Assembly: GCA_021795355.1 (NCBI GenBank)
Contig: JAJYPL010000012.1
Coordinates: 1 to 41,011 of the forward strand
DNA from: a bacterium
Lineage (GTDB): Bacteria > SZUA-79 > Acidulodesulfobacterales > Acidulodesulfobacteraceae
Reading direction: 5' to 3'
DNA: 41,011 nucleotides
The translations under genes were made by a program, and so were the position numbers. This document shows positions 1-7,520 of this stretch, one piece after another; within the stretch, counting starts at the first letter, position 1; every line of letters begins with the position of its first letter. Under the pieces are notes generated by a model. That model searched no databases and was not told the origin of the DNA. It saw nothing but the letters and a program-made list of their open reading frames with translations.

Positions 1-1
1 T

Positions 2-145
2 ATTTCTCATCTTGTAATAGGAGCGACAAACGAAAAAAGAAAATTTTTCGGCATATTTCCAAAGAAAAGCATAGTGAACCGCCTTATAGACAGTTTGCCG
101 AACGTTTCTTTCCACGTCATTCCGACGACTTCAGCCGGCATTTAA
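2..145 (+). CDS. C-terminal end of a KdpD/universal-stress-type protein (partial)
   Basis: The gene enters from the left edge, and only its last 47 codons are visible, ending in TAA at 143-145. The visible protein contains ISHLVIGATNEKRKF, then VNRLIDSLPNVSFHVIP. This is the layout of the final strand and helix of the UspA-like domain at the end of the KdpD sensor N-terminal region, where a THLVIG-type strand is followed by VDRLLR and a DVHVI-type strand. The protein ends straight after this domain, so it may be a stand-alone KdpD-N/Usp protein rather than a full histidine kinase. It is convergent with rarA. A plain universal stress protein is the main alternative; the rest of the gene is outside the window. 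Confidence 0.55.
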   Translation: MSHLVIGATNEKRKFFGIFPKKSIVNRLIDSLPNVSFHVIPTTSAGI

Positions 146-210
146 TTTTAATAATATAATTTAACTTGTCTTCAACGCAATTTATCTTGCATTGCCGTGT
201 GTCAATCGCG

Positions 211-1581
211 TCAATCGTCTCCGCCGTAATCCTTACTCTTTTCCCATAACGTTTTAAGCCGGTTTTTAATCTCTTTTTCTTTTCCGATGTTTTCCGGACG
301 GTAGTATATGCGCGACGAAAGTTCTTTCGGAAGATAAGTCTGTTCGGCAAAATGGTCTTTATAATTGTGGGAATACTTATAACCTTTGTGATAATCCAGG
401 TCTTTCATAAGCTTTGTAGGGGCGTTTCTCAGGTGAAGCGGAACTACGGCGGAGGGAAATTTTTTAACGTCGATTAAAGCTTCTTCGATTGCAAGATAGC
501 TTGCGTTTGATTTCGGGCAAGCCGCAAGATACGTTGCCGCCTGCGACAAAATAATCCGCGCTTCCGGCATCCCGACGGTATTTACCGCGTTAAAACAGCT
601 TACCGCTAAATTAAGCGCGTCAGGTTCGGCGTTCCCTATGTCTTCCGAAGCTAAAATTATCATTCTTCTCGCTATAAATTTTACGTCCTCTCCCGAGTCC
701 AGCATCTTGGCAAGCCAGAAAACCGCTCCGTCGGGGTCGCTTCCCCTTAAACTTTTTATAAAAGCCGAAATAGTATTGTAATGTTCTTCGCCTGTCTTAT
801 CGTATCTGGATTTTCTAAGATAGGCATCCTCAACGGTTTTTGCGGTAAGAACTATATTACCTTTATCGTCCTGCTTTGAAAGATTAACGGCCATTTCGAG
901 AGCGTTCAGCATTATTCTCGCATCGCTTCCGGAATATCTTATAAGCGCGTTTCTGCCGTCATTTTCAAGTAAAATTTTCTTTTTGTTTAAAACTTCGTCC
1001 GTATTAAGCGCCCTGTCGATAATAAGGTTTAAATCTTCCTCGAATAAAGGGTTTAAAGTAAATACGGTTACCCTTGACAGAATCGGGGAGTTTATCTCAA
1101 AAGACGGGTTTTCGGTGGTAGCCCCGATTAATATAAGGCTTCCTTCCTCTACAGAATGAAGGAGCAGATCCTGCTGGGACTTATTAAAACGGTGAATTTC
1201 GTCTATAAAAATAATTAACGGCTGTTTGTAGTGCTTAAAGCTTATATTTGCCTTATCTATAATTTCCCGCAGTTCTTTGACGCCGGAAGAAACGGCGGAA
1301 ATCTTATAAAACTCGTAACCTGCGGCGTTTGCTATGATACCGGCGAGAGTAGTTTTTCCGCTTCCCGGCGGTCCCCATAATATCATCGAGCGGATAAATC
1401 CGGAATCGAGCATATTCTTTAAAGGCTTGTCTTTGGCGAGAATATGCGTTTGGCCTATAAATTCAGACAAATTTTTAGGTCTTAGCCTTTCCGCAAGCGG
1501 CGGCAAAAAACCGCCCGCAGTTTTGCCGCCCGCAGTTTTTTCTTTTATTTTATCGCCGTCATCATTTCCGAATAGATCCAT
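211..1581 (-). CDS. rarA: Replication-associated recombination protein A (RarA/MgsA), AAA+ ATPase
   Basis: A 456-residue AAA+ ATPase of the RarA/MgsA/WRNIP1 family, which acts in the cytoplasm at stalled replication forks. Walker A is GPPGSGKT at residues 70-77 and Walker B is IIFIDEIHRF around 123-132. A sensor-1 GATTENPSFE motif and the RarA-specific C-terminal tetramerisation region (SDPDGAVFWLAKML, then LPKELSSRIYY) follow. The length is normal for the family. The start ATG is followed by MDLFG, a typical RarA N-terminus. Residues 16-24 contain an exact repeat of KTAGG encoded by a tandem DNA duplication in the plus-strand interval 1511-1545. It reads towards the KdpD-like gene end; its own upstream region holds a REP-like palindrome. 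Confidence 0.95.
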   Translation of the reverse strand: MDLFGNDDGDKIKEKTAGGKTAGGFLPPLAERLRPKNLSEFIGQTHILAKDKPLKNMLDSGFIRSMILWGPPGSGKTTLAGIIANAAGYEFYKISAVSSGVKELREIIDKANISFKHYKQPLIIFIDEIHRFNKSQQDLLLHSVEEGSLILIGATTENPSFEINSPILSRVTVFTLNPLFEEDLNLIIDRALNTDEVLNKKKILLENDGRNALIRYSGSDARIMLNALEMAVNLSKQDDKGNIVLTAKTVEDAYLRKSRYDKTGEEHYNTISAFIKSLRGSDPDGAVFWLAKMLDSGEDVKFIARRMIILASEDIGNAEPDALNLAVSCFNAVNTVGMPEARIILSQAATYLAACPKSNASYLAIEEALIDVKKFPSAVVPLHLRNAPTKLMKDLDYHKGYKYSHNYKDHFAEQTYLPKELSSRIYYRPENIGKEKEIKNRLKTLWEKSKDYGGDD

Positions 1582-1640
1582 ATTTATATATTACCATAAG
1601 ATGAGGTAATATAAAAAAATACCGAGACTGCCTATATCAA

Positions 1641-1688
1641 AGGATTGCTTCGCTTCACCGGACTCCGTCCGCTGTCGCTCGCAATGAC
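1641..1688. repeat. REP-like palindrome, GTCATTGCGAG family
   Basis: The interval starts with AGGATTGCTTCGCTTC and ends with GCTCGCAATGAC, so the outer arms (GGATTGC / GCAATGAC) are inverted. Related copies lie at 18643-18662, 28570-28605, 35417-35446 and 39176-39206. It sits between the rarA start and the nickel/cobalt permease stop. Confidence 0.6.
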
Positions 1689-1701
1689 TACTTACAAGCA
1701 G

Positions 1702-2730
1702 CTACCTGAAATTTTCTTCTATTTTAGCAAATTTATAAACGGCAAGCGACCCGAACCATGCTATAATTAATGTTGTCGCTATTATTCCGCCGAGCATGGA
1801 AAACGATACGTTCTGTATAAAATTCCAGACCGGAGAATGAAGGTTGAGTTCCATTGCGACGACTTGAAGCCATTCCAAAGTTCCTATGCATAATGCTAAA
1901 AAAACGGATATGCTTGTTATAGAAATATTATAGAATATTTTGCGCACCGGATTAACGAATGCCCAACTGTATGCAAACTGCATTATTACTCCGTCCGTAG
2001 AATCTAAAAAAATCATTCCCGCCGAAAAAATAAGGGGCAAAATAAATACGTCTATTAAAGGGTGTCCTGAAAGGGCAAACATTGCCGACATAGAAAGTAT
2101 GGCGACCTCGGTTCCCGTATCGAATCCTAATCCGAAAAGAATGCCGACGAACAGCATCTGCCAGCTGGAAGTTATCAGTTTCATAATTCTGTGGAAGTAT
2201 CTGTACATAAAGCCGCGTTTTAGAAGTTCTTCCTCTAAAGATTTATCCTTATATTTTTTAAAATTTTTTGCGATTCGTATTATGCTTAAAAGTATAGCTA
2301 TATTCATAATTGCAATTAAATACAGAAAAAGAGCGGAAACACCGGTACCTATAACGTTGCTGATTCTTGAAAAAGCCGGATAAGATTTTACTACGTATGC
2401 CCCTATCGAAACCGTCATAAAAGTAAGAAAGAAAACAGATAAAGAATGCCCGACCGAAAAGAAGAAACCAACGCCCGCAGGCTTTTTACCGTCGTTCATT
2501 AATTTTCTCGTCGTGTTGTCTATTGCCGCAATGTGGTCGGCGTCGAGCGCATGTTTTATGCCGAAGAAAAAAGCAAGCGCGCCGAGGCTTAAAAGTTTTG
2601 GAAACACCTGCGACCTGCCGATTAAAATAGCCGTAGAAATAAATAAATAGGAAATTAACAAAGAATAAAGAATAATTACCCTTTGTTTAAAAGTGATCGA
2701 AGCGATAAAATTAGAAATGCGCGAAAACAT
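1702..2730 (-). CDS. NiCoT-family nickel/cobalt permease, probably cobalt importer
   Basis: A 342-residue polytopic inner-membrane protein of the NiCoT (HoxN/NixA/NhlF) family. The helix-2 signature HALDADHIAAID begins at residue 60 (His60, Asp63, Asp65, His66). The second signature LGFDTGTEVA begins at 201. Hydrophobic stretches predict about eight transmembrane helices, as usual for NiCoT. The start is supported by a GGGAGG ribosome-binding site just upstream. The leader carries a cobalamin riboswitch (2781-2953) and a sigma-70-like promoter (3007-3034). NiCoT genes under B12 riboswitches are generally taken to be cobalt transporters, so Co2+ is the likelier substrate here. That substrate choice is inferred from regulation, not from the protein sequence. 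Confidence 0.9.
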   Translation of the reverse strand: MFSRISNFIASITFKQRVIILYSLLISYLFISTAILIGRSQVFPKLLSLGALAFFFGIKHALDADHIAAIDNTTRKLMNDGKKPAGVGFFFSVGHSLSVFFLTFMTVSIGAYVVKSYPAFSRISNVIGTGVSALFLYLIAIMNIAILLSIIRIAKNFKKYKDKSLEEELLKRGFMYRYFHRIMKLITSSWQMLFVGILFGLGFDTGTEVAILSMSAMFALSGHPLIDVFILPLIFSAGMIFLDSTDGVIMQFAYSWAFVNPVRKIFYNISITSISVFLALCIGTLEWLQVVAMELNLHSPVWNFIQNVSFSMLGGIIATTLIIAWFGSLAVYKFAKIEENFR

Positions 2731-2780
2731 AATTAGACCTCCCGCTAATTAATTAAAATTAATTAAATTAAATTAATCTC

Positions 2781-2953
2781 AAAGGCAGGTCTTCCGGCTT
2801 AAACATGCGGATAATCCGCCTTCCCGGCATAAAATAGCCAGTGGCAAATAGAATTACCCTTAACGGTTATAGTGAAACTAATTAGTAAAAATAACCGCCA
2901 GTTATTACGGCTGCGGGTACAGCACGGGCTTTTAACCCGTTTCCCTACACCTT
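2781..2953 (-). promoter_or_regulatory. Cobalamin (adenosylcobalamin-type) riboswitch
   Basis: Read on the minus strand, the interval has the conserved cobalamin riboswitch parts in order: GGTGTAGGGAA and GTACCCGCAGCC near its 5' side (about 2908-2953), the B12-box GCCACTGG (about 2838-2845), then GGGAAGGC and AGACCTGCC at the 3' side. It lies in the leader of the NiCoT permease with its 3' end about 50 bases before the start codon. It is expected to lower permease expression when B12 is plentiful. No intrinsic terminator was seen in the short gap, so control at translation is the simpler guess. Confidence 0.92.
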
Positions 2954-3006
2954 TAAGTTTAAAATTTAATGTTTAAAATTTAATGTAAAAATATTATATA
3001 TAATAT

Positions 3007-3034
3007 AATATACCCGATAAAATTATTAAGTCAA
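3007..3034 (-). promoter_or_regulatory. Predicted promoter of the B12-riboswitch leader
   Basis: On the minus strand TTGACT (3029-3034) is followed after 16 bases by TATATT (3007-3012). The predicted transcript would start near 3000 and run directly into the riboswitch. Sequence match only. Confidence 0.5.
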
Positions 3035-3051
3035 TAAAAATTATGACTTTA

Positions 3052-3141
3052 GGAAAAGGTGTCAGATTAATTTTCCGCAAGCAAATTATACGTATTGATT
3101 CGCTTTTTTGAATGCGAAAAATAAAATCTGACACCTTTTCC
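3052..3141. repeat. Long palindromic repeat, GGTGTCAGATTAA family
   Basis: The left arm GGAAAAGGTGTCAGATTAAT starts at 3052, and its complement (AATCTGACACCTTTTCC) ends at 3141. The loop between them is about 40 bases and has its own weak inverted structure. A near-perfect relative lies at 37787-37874 and a decayed one at 15081-15238. This type of element resembles palindromes spread by REP-associated (Y1/RAYT) transposases; no such transposase is in the window. Confidence 0.75.
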
Positions 3142-3163
3142 TTCCCAAAATGTCCAATTTGCG

Positions 3164-3192
3164 ACGGGGACAGAATTGAATTCTGTCCCCGT
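3164..3192. repeat. Short palindrome, ACGGGGACAGAATT family
   Basis: A 29-base perfect palindrome with arms ACGGGGACAGAATT / AATTCTGTCCCCGT around one central base. Copies occur at 9968-9996 and 31261-31295. It lies between the NiCoT leader and fur. Confidence 0.8.
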
Positions 3193-3212
3193 ATTTAAAA
3201 AAAATAAAAAAT

Positions 3213-3241
3213 TTGTTTTTGTCTGTTAAAAATTTTATAAT
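3213..3241 (+). promoter_or_regulatory. Predicted fur promoter, giving a leaderless or near-leaderless mRNA
   Basis: TTGTTT (3213-3218) is followed after 17 bases by TATAAT (3236-3241). The predicted start point falls at about 3248, next to the fur ATG at 3250. No Shine-Dalgarno sequence precedes that ATG. Confidence 0.45.
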
Positions 3242-3249
3242 TTATTCTT

Positions 3250-3696
3250 ATGGACAATATAAATAAAAAAGAATTTAAAAGTACTTTTATTAAATACATT
3301 GAGGAAAAAGGCCTTAGACATACCAAGCAGAGAGATGTTATCGTAGATGCTTTTTTTTCGGCGGGGAGGCATATTACTTCCGAAGAACTATTTAATATAG
3401 TAAAAAAGAAATATCCCGAAATAGGATATGCTACAGTGCAAAGGAATTTAAATTTATTATGTAAATGCAGTTTAGCTGAAGAAATAAAAATAGGAAAGCA
3501 AAAAACAAGATACGAGCAAAAATACGGTAACACGCATCACGACCATCTTATATGTTTGCAATGCGGACGGCTTATCGAAGTTAACGACGATAAAATAGAA
3601 AAACTGCAAGAAAAACTTGCAAAAAAAAATAATTTTACCCCCGTAAAACATAAATTAGAAATATACGGAATTTGCGCCGGCTGCAAATCGAAATAA
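3250..3696 (+). CDS. Fur-family metalloregulator
   Basis: A 148-residue cytoplasmic DNA-binding regulator with the Fur fold. The N-terminal winged helix has GLRHTKQRDVI (21-31) and the recognition helix region GYATVQRNLNLL (59-70), where Fur proteins usually have TVYRTL. The metal-binding segment HHDHLICLQCG starts at residue 96, and a second Cys pair, C142 and C145, forms the usual structural zinc site with C102 and C105. Length is normal. It stands directly before an Nramp-like metal transporter whose promoter carries a Fur box, so iron is the likeliest signal. PerR, Zur and Mur are alternatives that sequence alone cannot exclude. Confidence 0.9.
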   Translation: MDNINKKEFKSTFIKYIEEKGLRHTKQRDVIVDAFFSAGRHITSEELFNIVKKKYPEIGYATVQRNLNLLCKCSLAEEIKIGKQKTRYEQKYGNTHHDHLICLQCGRLIEVNDDKIEKLQEKLAKKNNFTPVKHKLEIYGICAGCKSK

Positions 3697-3735
3697 TCGT
3701 TAAAATTTATAAAAGCAACAAATAAATTAAATCGG

Positions 3736-3764
3736 TTGACATTATAAAATTATTTTCGTATTAT
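3736..3764 (+). promoter_or_regulatory. Predicted promoter of the Nramp-like transporter
   Basis: TTGACA (3736-3741) and TATTAT (3759-3764) are spaced by 17 bases. A TATAAT at 3762-3767 is an alternative -10. The Fur box at 3768-3786 lies immediately downstream and would cover the start point. Confidence 0.6.
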
Positions 3765-3767
3765 AAT

Positions 3768-3786
3768 GATAATGATTTTTATTATC
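3768..3786. promoter_or_regulatory. Fur box
   Basis: GATAATGATTTTTATTATC matches the classical 19-base Fur consensus at 16 of 19 positions, with the mismatches confined to the centre. It overlaps the predicted transcription start of the Nramp-like gene and follows fur, so repression by Fur with metal is expected. Confidence 0.8.
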
Positions 3787-3862
3787 ATTTAGTATCGATA
3801 TAAATTCGATATAATTTTTAAAAAACATACATAATTATAATATAATAACATACGTATAATTT

Positions 3863-5212
3863 ATGAACAATTCAGCTATTGAGGGTCAGGATTACACGAA
3901 AGAAAACACACATAAAGGAAAAAGACGGAAAAGAAGGCGGTTAAGAGGCAGATTTCCTTTATTTAACAAGAGGTCGTTATATAAAGGACTTCATTTTTTA
4001 AAGGTGTTAGGTCCCGGTTTCATAGTTATGATAGCCGATATGGATGCAGGTTCGGTTACGACTGCCGGCGTTTCCGGCGCACAGTGGGGATATAAGCTCA
4101 TTCCCTTGCAAATACTTCTTATACCGATTTTATATCTGATACAATCTATGACGTCGAGGCTTGGATGTGTTACAAGGAAAGGCCACGGCGAGCTTATAAA
4201 AGAATATTACGGTAATAAATGGGCGGCGTTCGCAACGGTTACGCTTTTTTTAGTCGTTTTTTCCGCTCTTATTACGGAATTTTCCGGTATAGCGGCAAGC
4301 GGGGAGATATTCGGGATACCGAAAGTTTTCAGCGTAGGAGTAAGTTTCTTAATACTTTTGTTCGTGGTTTTTACAGGAAGTTACCGCAGGGCGGAAAATA
4401 TAGCTCTTATTTTTTCTCTTACAGGGTTCGTATTCATACCCGCTGCTATTTTTGCGCATCCGGATTATCATCAGCTTGTTTTTAAAGGATTATTCGGTTC
4501 GCAGCCGCTCGGCAACAAAGACTATATATGGCTTATAGCGGCAAACGCCGGAGCGGTTATAATGCCATGGATGATTTATTACCAGCAAAGCGCTACCGTC
4601 GATAAAAACTTGTGTAAAAAAGACGTTAAACTGGCTGAAACGGATACTTTAATAGGAAGCATAGCGACGCAGGTTCTTATGATAGCGGTTATAGTTATGA
4701 CGGCGGCGACTTTATACAAAGCCCATATAGTTCCGTCCACCGCAAAAGCTATCGGACAGTCCTTAATACCTTTAGCGGGAAAATACGCGGGAGCTTTGTT
4801 CGCCGTCGGTCTTTACAGTTCAAGCCTTTTGGCGGCTTTCGTAGTTTCTATGGCGTTTACTTGGGCAGCTGGAGAAACCTGGGGATATAAGCACAGTTTA
4901 AATAACCGTTTCAGCGAAGCAAAACTTTTTTATTTTGTATATATAGCGTTAATTTTCATATCGGCAATGATAGTGCTTATACCCGGAATACCATTAGTAA
5001 CTATTATGGTTGACGTAGAAGCATTTAACGGGTTTATTCTTCCGATAGTCCTCGGATTTTTAATAGCTCTTGCAGGGAGTAAAAGAATACTCGGAGAATA
5101 TGCGTATTCTAAAAAATCGATTGCCGTCGTCGGGGTACTAGGCTTAGTTATGGTAATTCTGGGGATAATCACAGCGTTTCCGCAAAGCTGGTTAAATTAT
5201 ATGCATATATAA
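3863..5212 (+). CDS. Nramp-related divalent metal transporter
   Basis: A 449-residue inner-membrane carrier of the Nramp superfamily with about eleven hydrophobic segments. The start of helix 1 is GPGFIVMIADMDAGSVTTAG (50-69). The canonical metal-binding DPGN tetrad of helix 1 is DAGS here (61-64), so the coordinating Asn is Ser. In helix 6 the usual MPH is MPW (234-236), followed by YYQQSATVDK. Other Nramp-like landmarks include GHGELIKEYYG. The first 35 residues form a strongly basic extension (KRRKRRRLRGR) not needed for the fold. The changed site places it outside the classical Mn/Fe MntH group, in an Nramp-related clade, so substrate is uncertain. The Fur box upstream favours iron or manganese. 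No good Shine-Dalgarno precedes the ATG. Confidence 0.85.
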   Translation: MNNSAIEGQDYTKENTHKGKRRKRRRLRGRFPLFNKRSLYKGLHFLKVLGPGFIVMIADMDAGSVTTAGVSGAQWGYKLIPLQILLIPILYLIQSMTSRLGCVTRKGHGELIKEYYGNKWAAFATVTLFLVVFSALITEFSGIAASGEIFGIPKVFSVGVSFLILLFVVFTGSYRRAENIALIFSLTGFVFIPAAIFAHPDYHQLVFKGLFGSQPLGNKDYIWLIAANAGAVIMPWMIYYQQSATVDKNLCKKDVKLAETDTLIGSIATQVLMIAVIVMTAATLYKAHIVPSTAKAIGQSLIPLAGKYAGALFAVGLYSSSLLAAFVVSMAFTWAAGETWGYKHSLNNRFSEAKLFYFVYIALIFISAMIVLIPGIPLVTIMVDVEAFNGFILPIVLGFLIALAGSKRILGEYAYSKKSIAVVGVLGLVMVILGIITAFPQSWLNYMHI

Positions 5213-5277
5213 AACTATATAAAATAAAATAAAAAACGAAAAGTCTTTGATATTATAAATGTAAATGTAATAGTAAT

Positions 5278-6567
5278 ATGAAAAACATAGTCTTAATATT
5301 ATTCTGCATTTTATTTTTTTGCGCCTCCACCGTTAATTCGTATGCAAAGAGCGGCCCTTTTTTGTCGCAAATAAAGCTTTTCGGCACTTTTGCTTCATCT
5401 TATACTTATAATTTTGCGAATCCGGTCGCAAATGAGGAATATCCCGACGGCAACTATAACGGAAACTACATAGATAATTATAAAGCAAACGGTTTTACCG
5501 TCAACGAATTAGATATAACGGCTTCAAAAAATGCTTTTTCAAACGGTAGAAATAATTTCGGCATCGGTTTTAAGGTATCTTTAGACACCGGAGAAAACAT
5601 TCAGGCAGTAGGACCTTACACCGGAAACTATAATTATTATACGGAATCCGTTTATAACCGCCCCTTATACGGGTTCAGGCAGTTCTACGTTTCTTTCGGA
5701 ATTCCCGTAGGAAACGGATTAAAAATTTATTTAGGCGAAAAAAATTATTTGATAGGTTTTGAATCCTATAATCTTTCAAGATTATAGGAAAATACCTATT
5801 CGCCTATAACGGCGATAGAACCGGGGGAACTTACGGGAATATTTTTTAAATATCCTTTTACGAAAAGGCTGAATATGGTTTTCGGCATTGCTATGACGGA
5901 TAACGCTTTGTCGCCTATAAACAGATACCCGACATTCGAATATATTGCTTCATACAAGCCCTTTAATTTTTTAAAACTGCATGAAGGCATTGTTTACGGC
6001 GCCGAAAATTTCGTTATATACGACAACAATCTTTATCAGGACAATTTAAACAAATTTTTTTATAATTTCATTGATGCGAAGTATAAATTTTTAAAATACT
6101 GGACTGCCGTTTTAGATTACGAAGTAGGTTTAAACGGAGGCATAAATAAATCTATAATATATAGCTCAGGCATAAATACAGCCGAATTTAATTCTTCGCA
6201 AAATATTTATCCTTCCGTTCTTATTTCGACTTCGGATTCTACTTTCGACAAGTCCCGCTTTTCAGGAATAGCGTTTTATCTGCACCATTACTACGTATCG
6301 CATTACGGGAGGTTTTCGCAGACTATCAGGGAAGCGGACGTTTCCGATCCGCAAGGCATGTGGGAGGAGGAAAGCGTTCCGGGGATAGCGTATCGTTATT
6401 TCGACTCCACGTTTACTTTAGGATACAGGCCGCCTGCCAAAATACTTAAAGACGTAAAGTTTAGGCTCGAATTTGAAAACCAGATAGCAAACCATCCTGT
6501 TTATGGCGACGGAAACAGTTTTCAGGATACTGTAAATGCCATGGCGGTTTATACTTTCGGCAATTAA
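5278..6567 (+). pseudogene. Outer-membrane beta-barrel porin (BBP2/OmpL-like), interrupted by in-frame TAG
   Basis: Two open segments lie in one reading frame: codons 1-169 (5278-5784) and everything from codon 171 to the TAA at 6565-6567. They are separated only by a TAG at 5785-5787. Bridged, they give a 429-position protein with a signal peptide (hydrophobic segment, then STVNSYAKS), followed by alternating aromatic and polar strands such as KLFGTFASSYTYNF and GFRQFYVSFGIP, and ending in AVYTFGN. This resembles the putative beta-barrel porin-2 (OmpL-like) family. The sequence straight after the stop (ENTYSPITAIEPGELTG) fits the family without a gap. A recent nonsense mutation, readthrough or a base-call error would all explain it; TAG ends other genes in this window (35368-35370, 37767-37769). 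Confidence 0.75.
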
Positions 6568-6576
6568 TTTTGCAAC

Positions 6577-6732
6577 AATTCGGCACAATTTTTAAAATTT
6601 ACACGCAATTCGGCACACGCAATTCCTTTAATCCTGTAATAGAAAATATATAGATGTTCCCGCTATACGTAAATCCAGAAAATTAAATTTCTATTGCAGG
6701 ATTAAGGAATTCGGACAAGGAATTCGGCACAA
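6577..6732. repeat. Intergenic inverted-repeat element with AATTCGGCACA direct repeats
   Basis: An inverted repeat of about 24 bases (6621-6645 with 6688-6711; AATTCCTTTAATCCTG against CAGGATTAAGGAATT) encloses 42 bases. Copies of AATTCGGCACA flank it at 6578-6588, 6607-6617 and 6721-6731. The part TTTCTATTGCAGGA recurs at about 32116-32129. No coding sequence was seen in the 270 bases between the porin and the OmpA-like gene. Confidence 0.6.
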
Positions 6733-6837
6733 CTTGACATAAAAAAAATAGATAGTAAAATTAAATAGTATAGTTTTTTAATAATTATTTATAGGTATAT
6801 ATCGATTAAAATTTTATTTTTTTTATTGGAGGAAGAG

Positions 6838-7485
6838 ATGTTAAAAAAATTGAAAATTACGATAATTTCTAATTTGATAGTTCGAGTTTTTATGATTGCT
6901 TTTGCGGTTATTTTTCCCGCTAGCGTTTACGCTATTTCTTCTTCGACGTGGAATACGCCATGCGGTTCCGGAAGTTTTGCCGGCACTTCATATTTATCTA
7001 CCCCGTGCAGTTCTTCATATAACTGCTGTATAGCTCCTAATAAACCCGCAGTAAAAAAAGTTCAACCCGTCGTAAAAAAGCAGATTAAAAAAGTTGCGGC
7101 TGCCGAAAAACCGATCATTGCAAAAAGAGTTTCGACTTATAATATTTCCGCAAATTATAACGATATTCATTTTCCGTATAATTCTGCTATGCTAACGTCA
7201 AAAGATATTGCTATTTTGCACAGAGACGCCGAATACTTAAAGCACAATAAAAACGTCGTCGTTCAGATACAGGGTAATTGCGACAGGAGAGGCTCTGAAG
7301 CTTATAATATGGCTCTTGGCTGGAGAAGGGCTAATATAGCAAAATCGTATTTAGAAAAATTAGGTATAAGCGGCAACAGGCTTAAAACAATAAGCTTCGG
7401 GAAAGAGAAACCTATCTGCTCAGCCCATACTTTAGCATGTTATGCTATAAACAGAAGAGACCATTTCGCGGTCGTTTCTAAATAA
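6838..7485 (+). CDS. OmpA/Pal-like peptidoglycan-binding protein with cysteine-rich linker
   Basis: A 215-residue exported protein. The start chosen is ATG 6838, because the GGAGG ribosome-binding site at 6828-6832 lies just upstream; an in-frame TTG at 6826 would put that site inside the gene. A signal peptide is followed by ASVYA and a likely signal-peptidase-I cut near residue 32; no lipobox is seen, unlike true Pal. Residues 33-66 are Ser/Thr-rich with five cysteines (C42, C57, C63, C64 and nearby), then a Lys/Ala/Val-rich linker. The C-terminal OmpA domain (about 101-215) has IQGNCDRRGSEAYNMALG, RRA and NRRDHFAVV, close to the Pal pattern GHTDERGSxEYN. His is replaced by Asn and Thr by Cys. 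It probably tethers the outer membrane to peptidoglycan. Confidence 0.8.
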   Translation: MLKKLKITIISNLIVRVFMIAFAVIFPASVYAISSSTWNTPCGSGSFAGTSYLSTPCSSSYNCCIAPNKPAVKKVQPVVKKQIKKVAAAEKPIIAKRVSTYNISANYNDIHFPYNSAMLTSKDIAILHRDAEYLKHNKNVVVQIQGNCDRRGSEAYNMALGWRRANIAKSYLEKLGISGNRLKTISFGKEKPICSAHTLACYAINRRDHFAVVSK

Positions 7486-7520
7486 TACAATAAAACGGAA
7501 GCTGAAAAGCATATAGTCTT

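Larger units (their letters stand above)
2954..3249. other. Intergenic region between the B12 leader and fur
   Basis: Together with the riboswitch this is a gene-free stretch of about 520 bases. It holds the leader promoter, a large stem-loop repeat (3052-3141), a compact palindrome (3164-3192) and the predicted fur promoter (3213-3241). No coding sequence was seen. Confidence 0.7.

Noticed and set aside
117-350. Leftward open frame over the KdpD-like end and rarA end
   Set aside because: It overlaps two recognisable genes, and its product (very rich in Lys/Arg) looks like no family.
5785-5787. TAG as a reassigned or pyrrolysine codon
   Set aside because: TAG is the normal stop of at least two other genes here, no Pyl genes or insertion context is visible, and a porin is not a known Pyl protein.
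6826-6837. Upstream TTG start for the OmpA-like gene
   Set aside because: It would place the GGAGG ribosome-binding site inside the coding region; ATG 6838 is correctly spaced and begins a good signal peptide.
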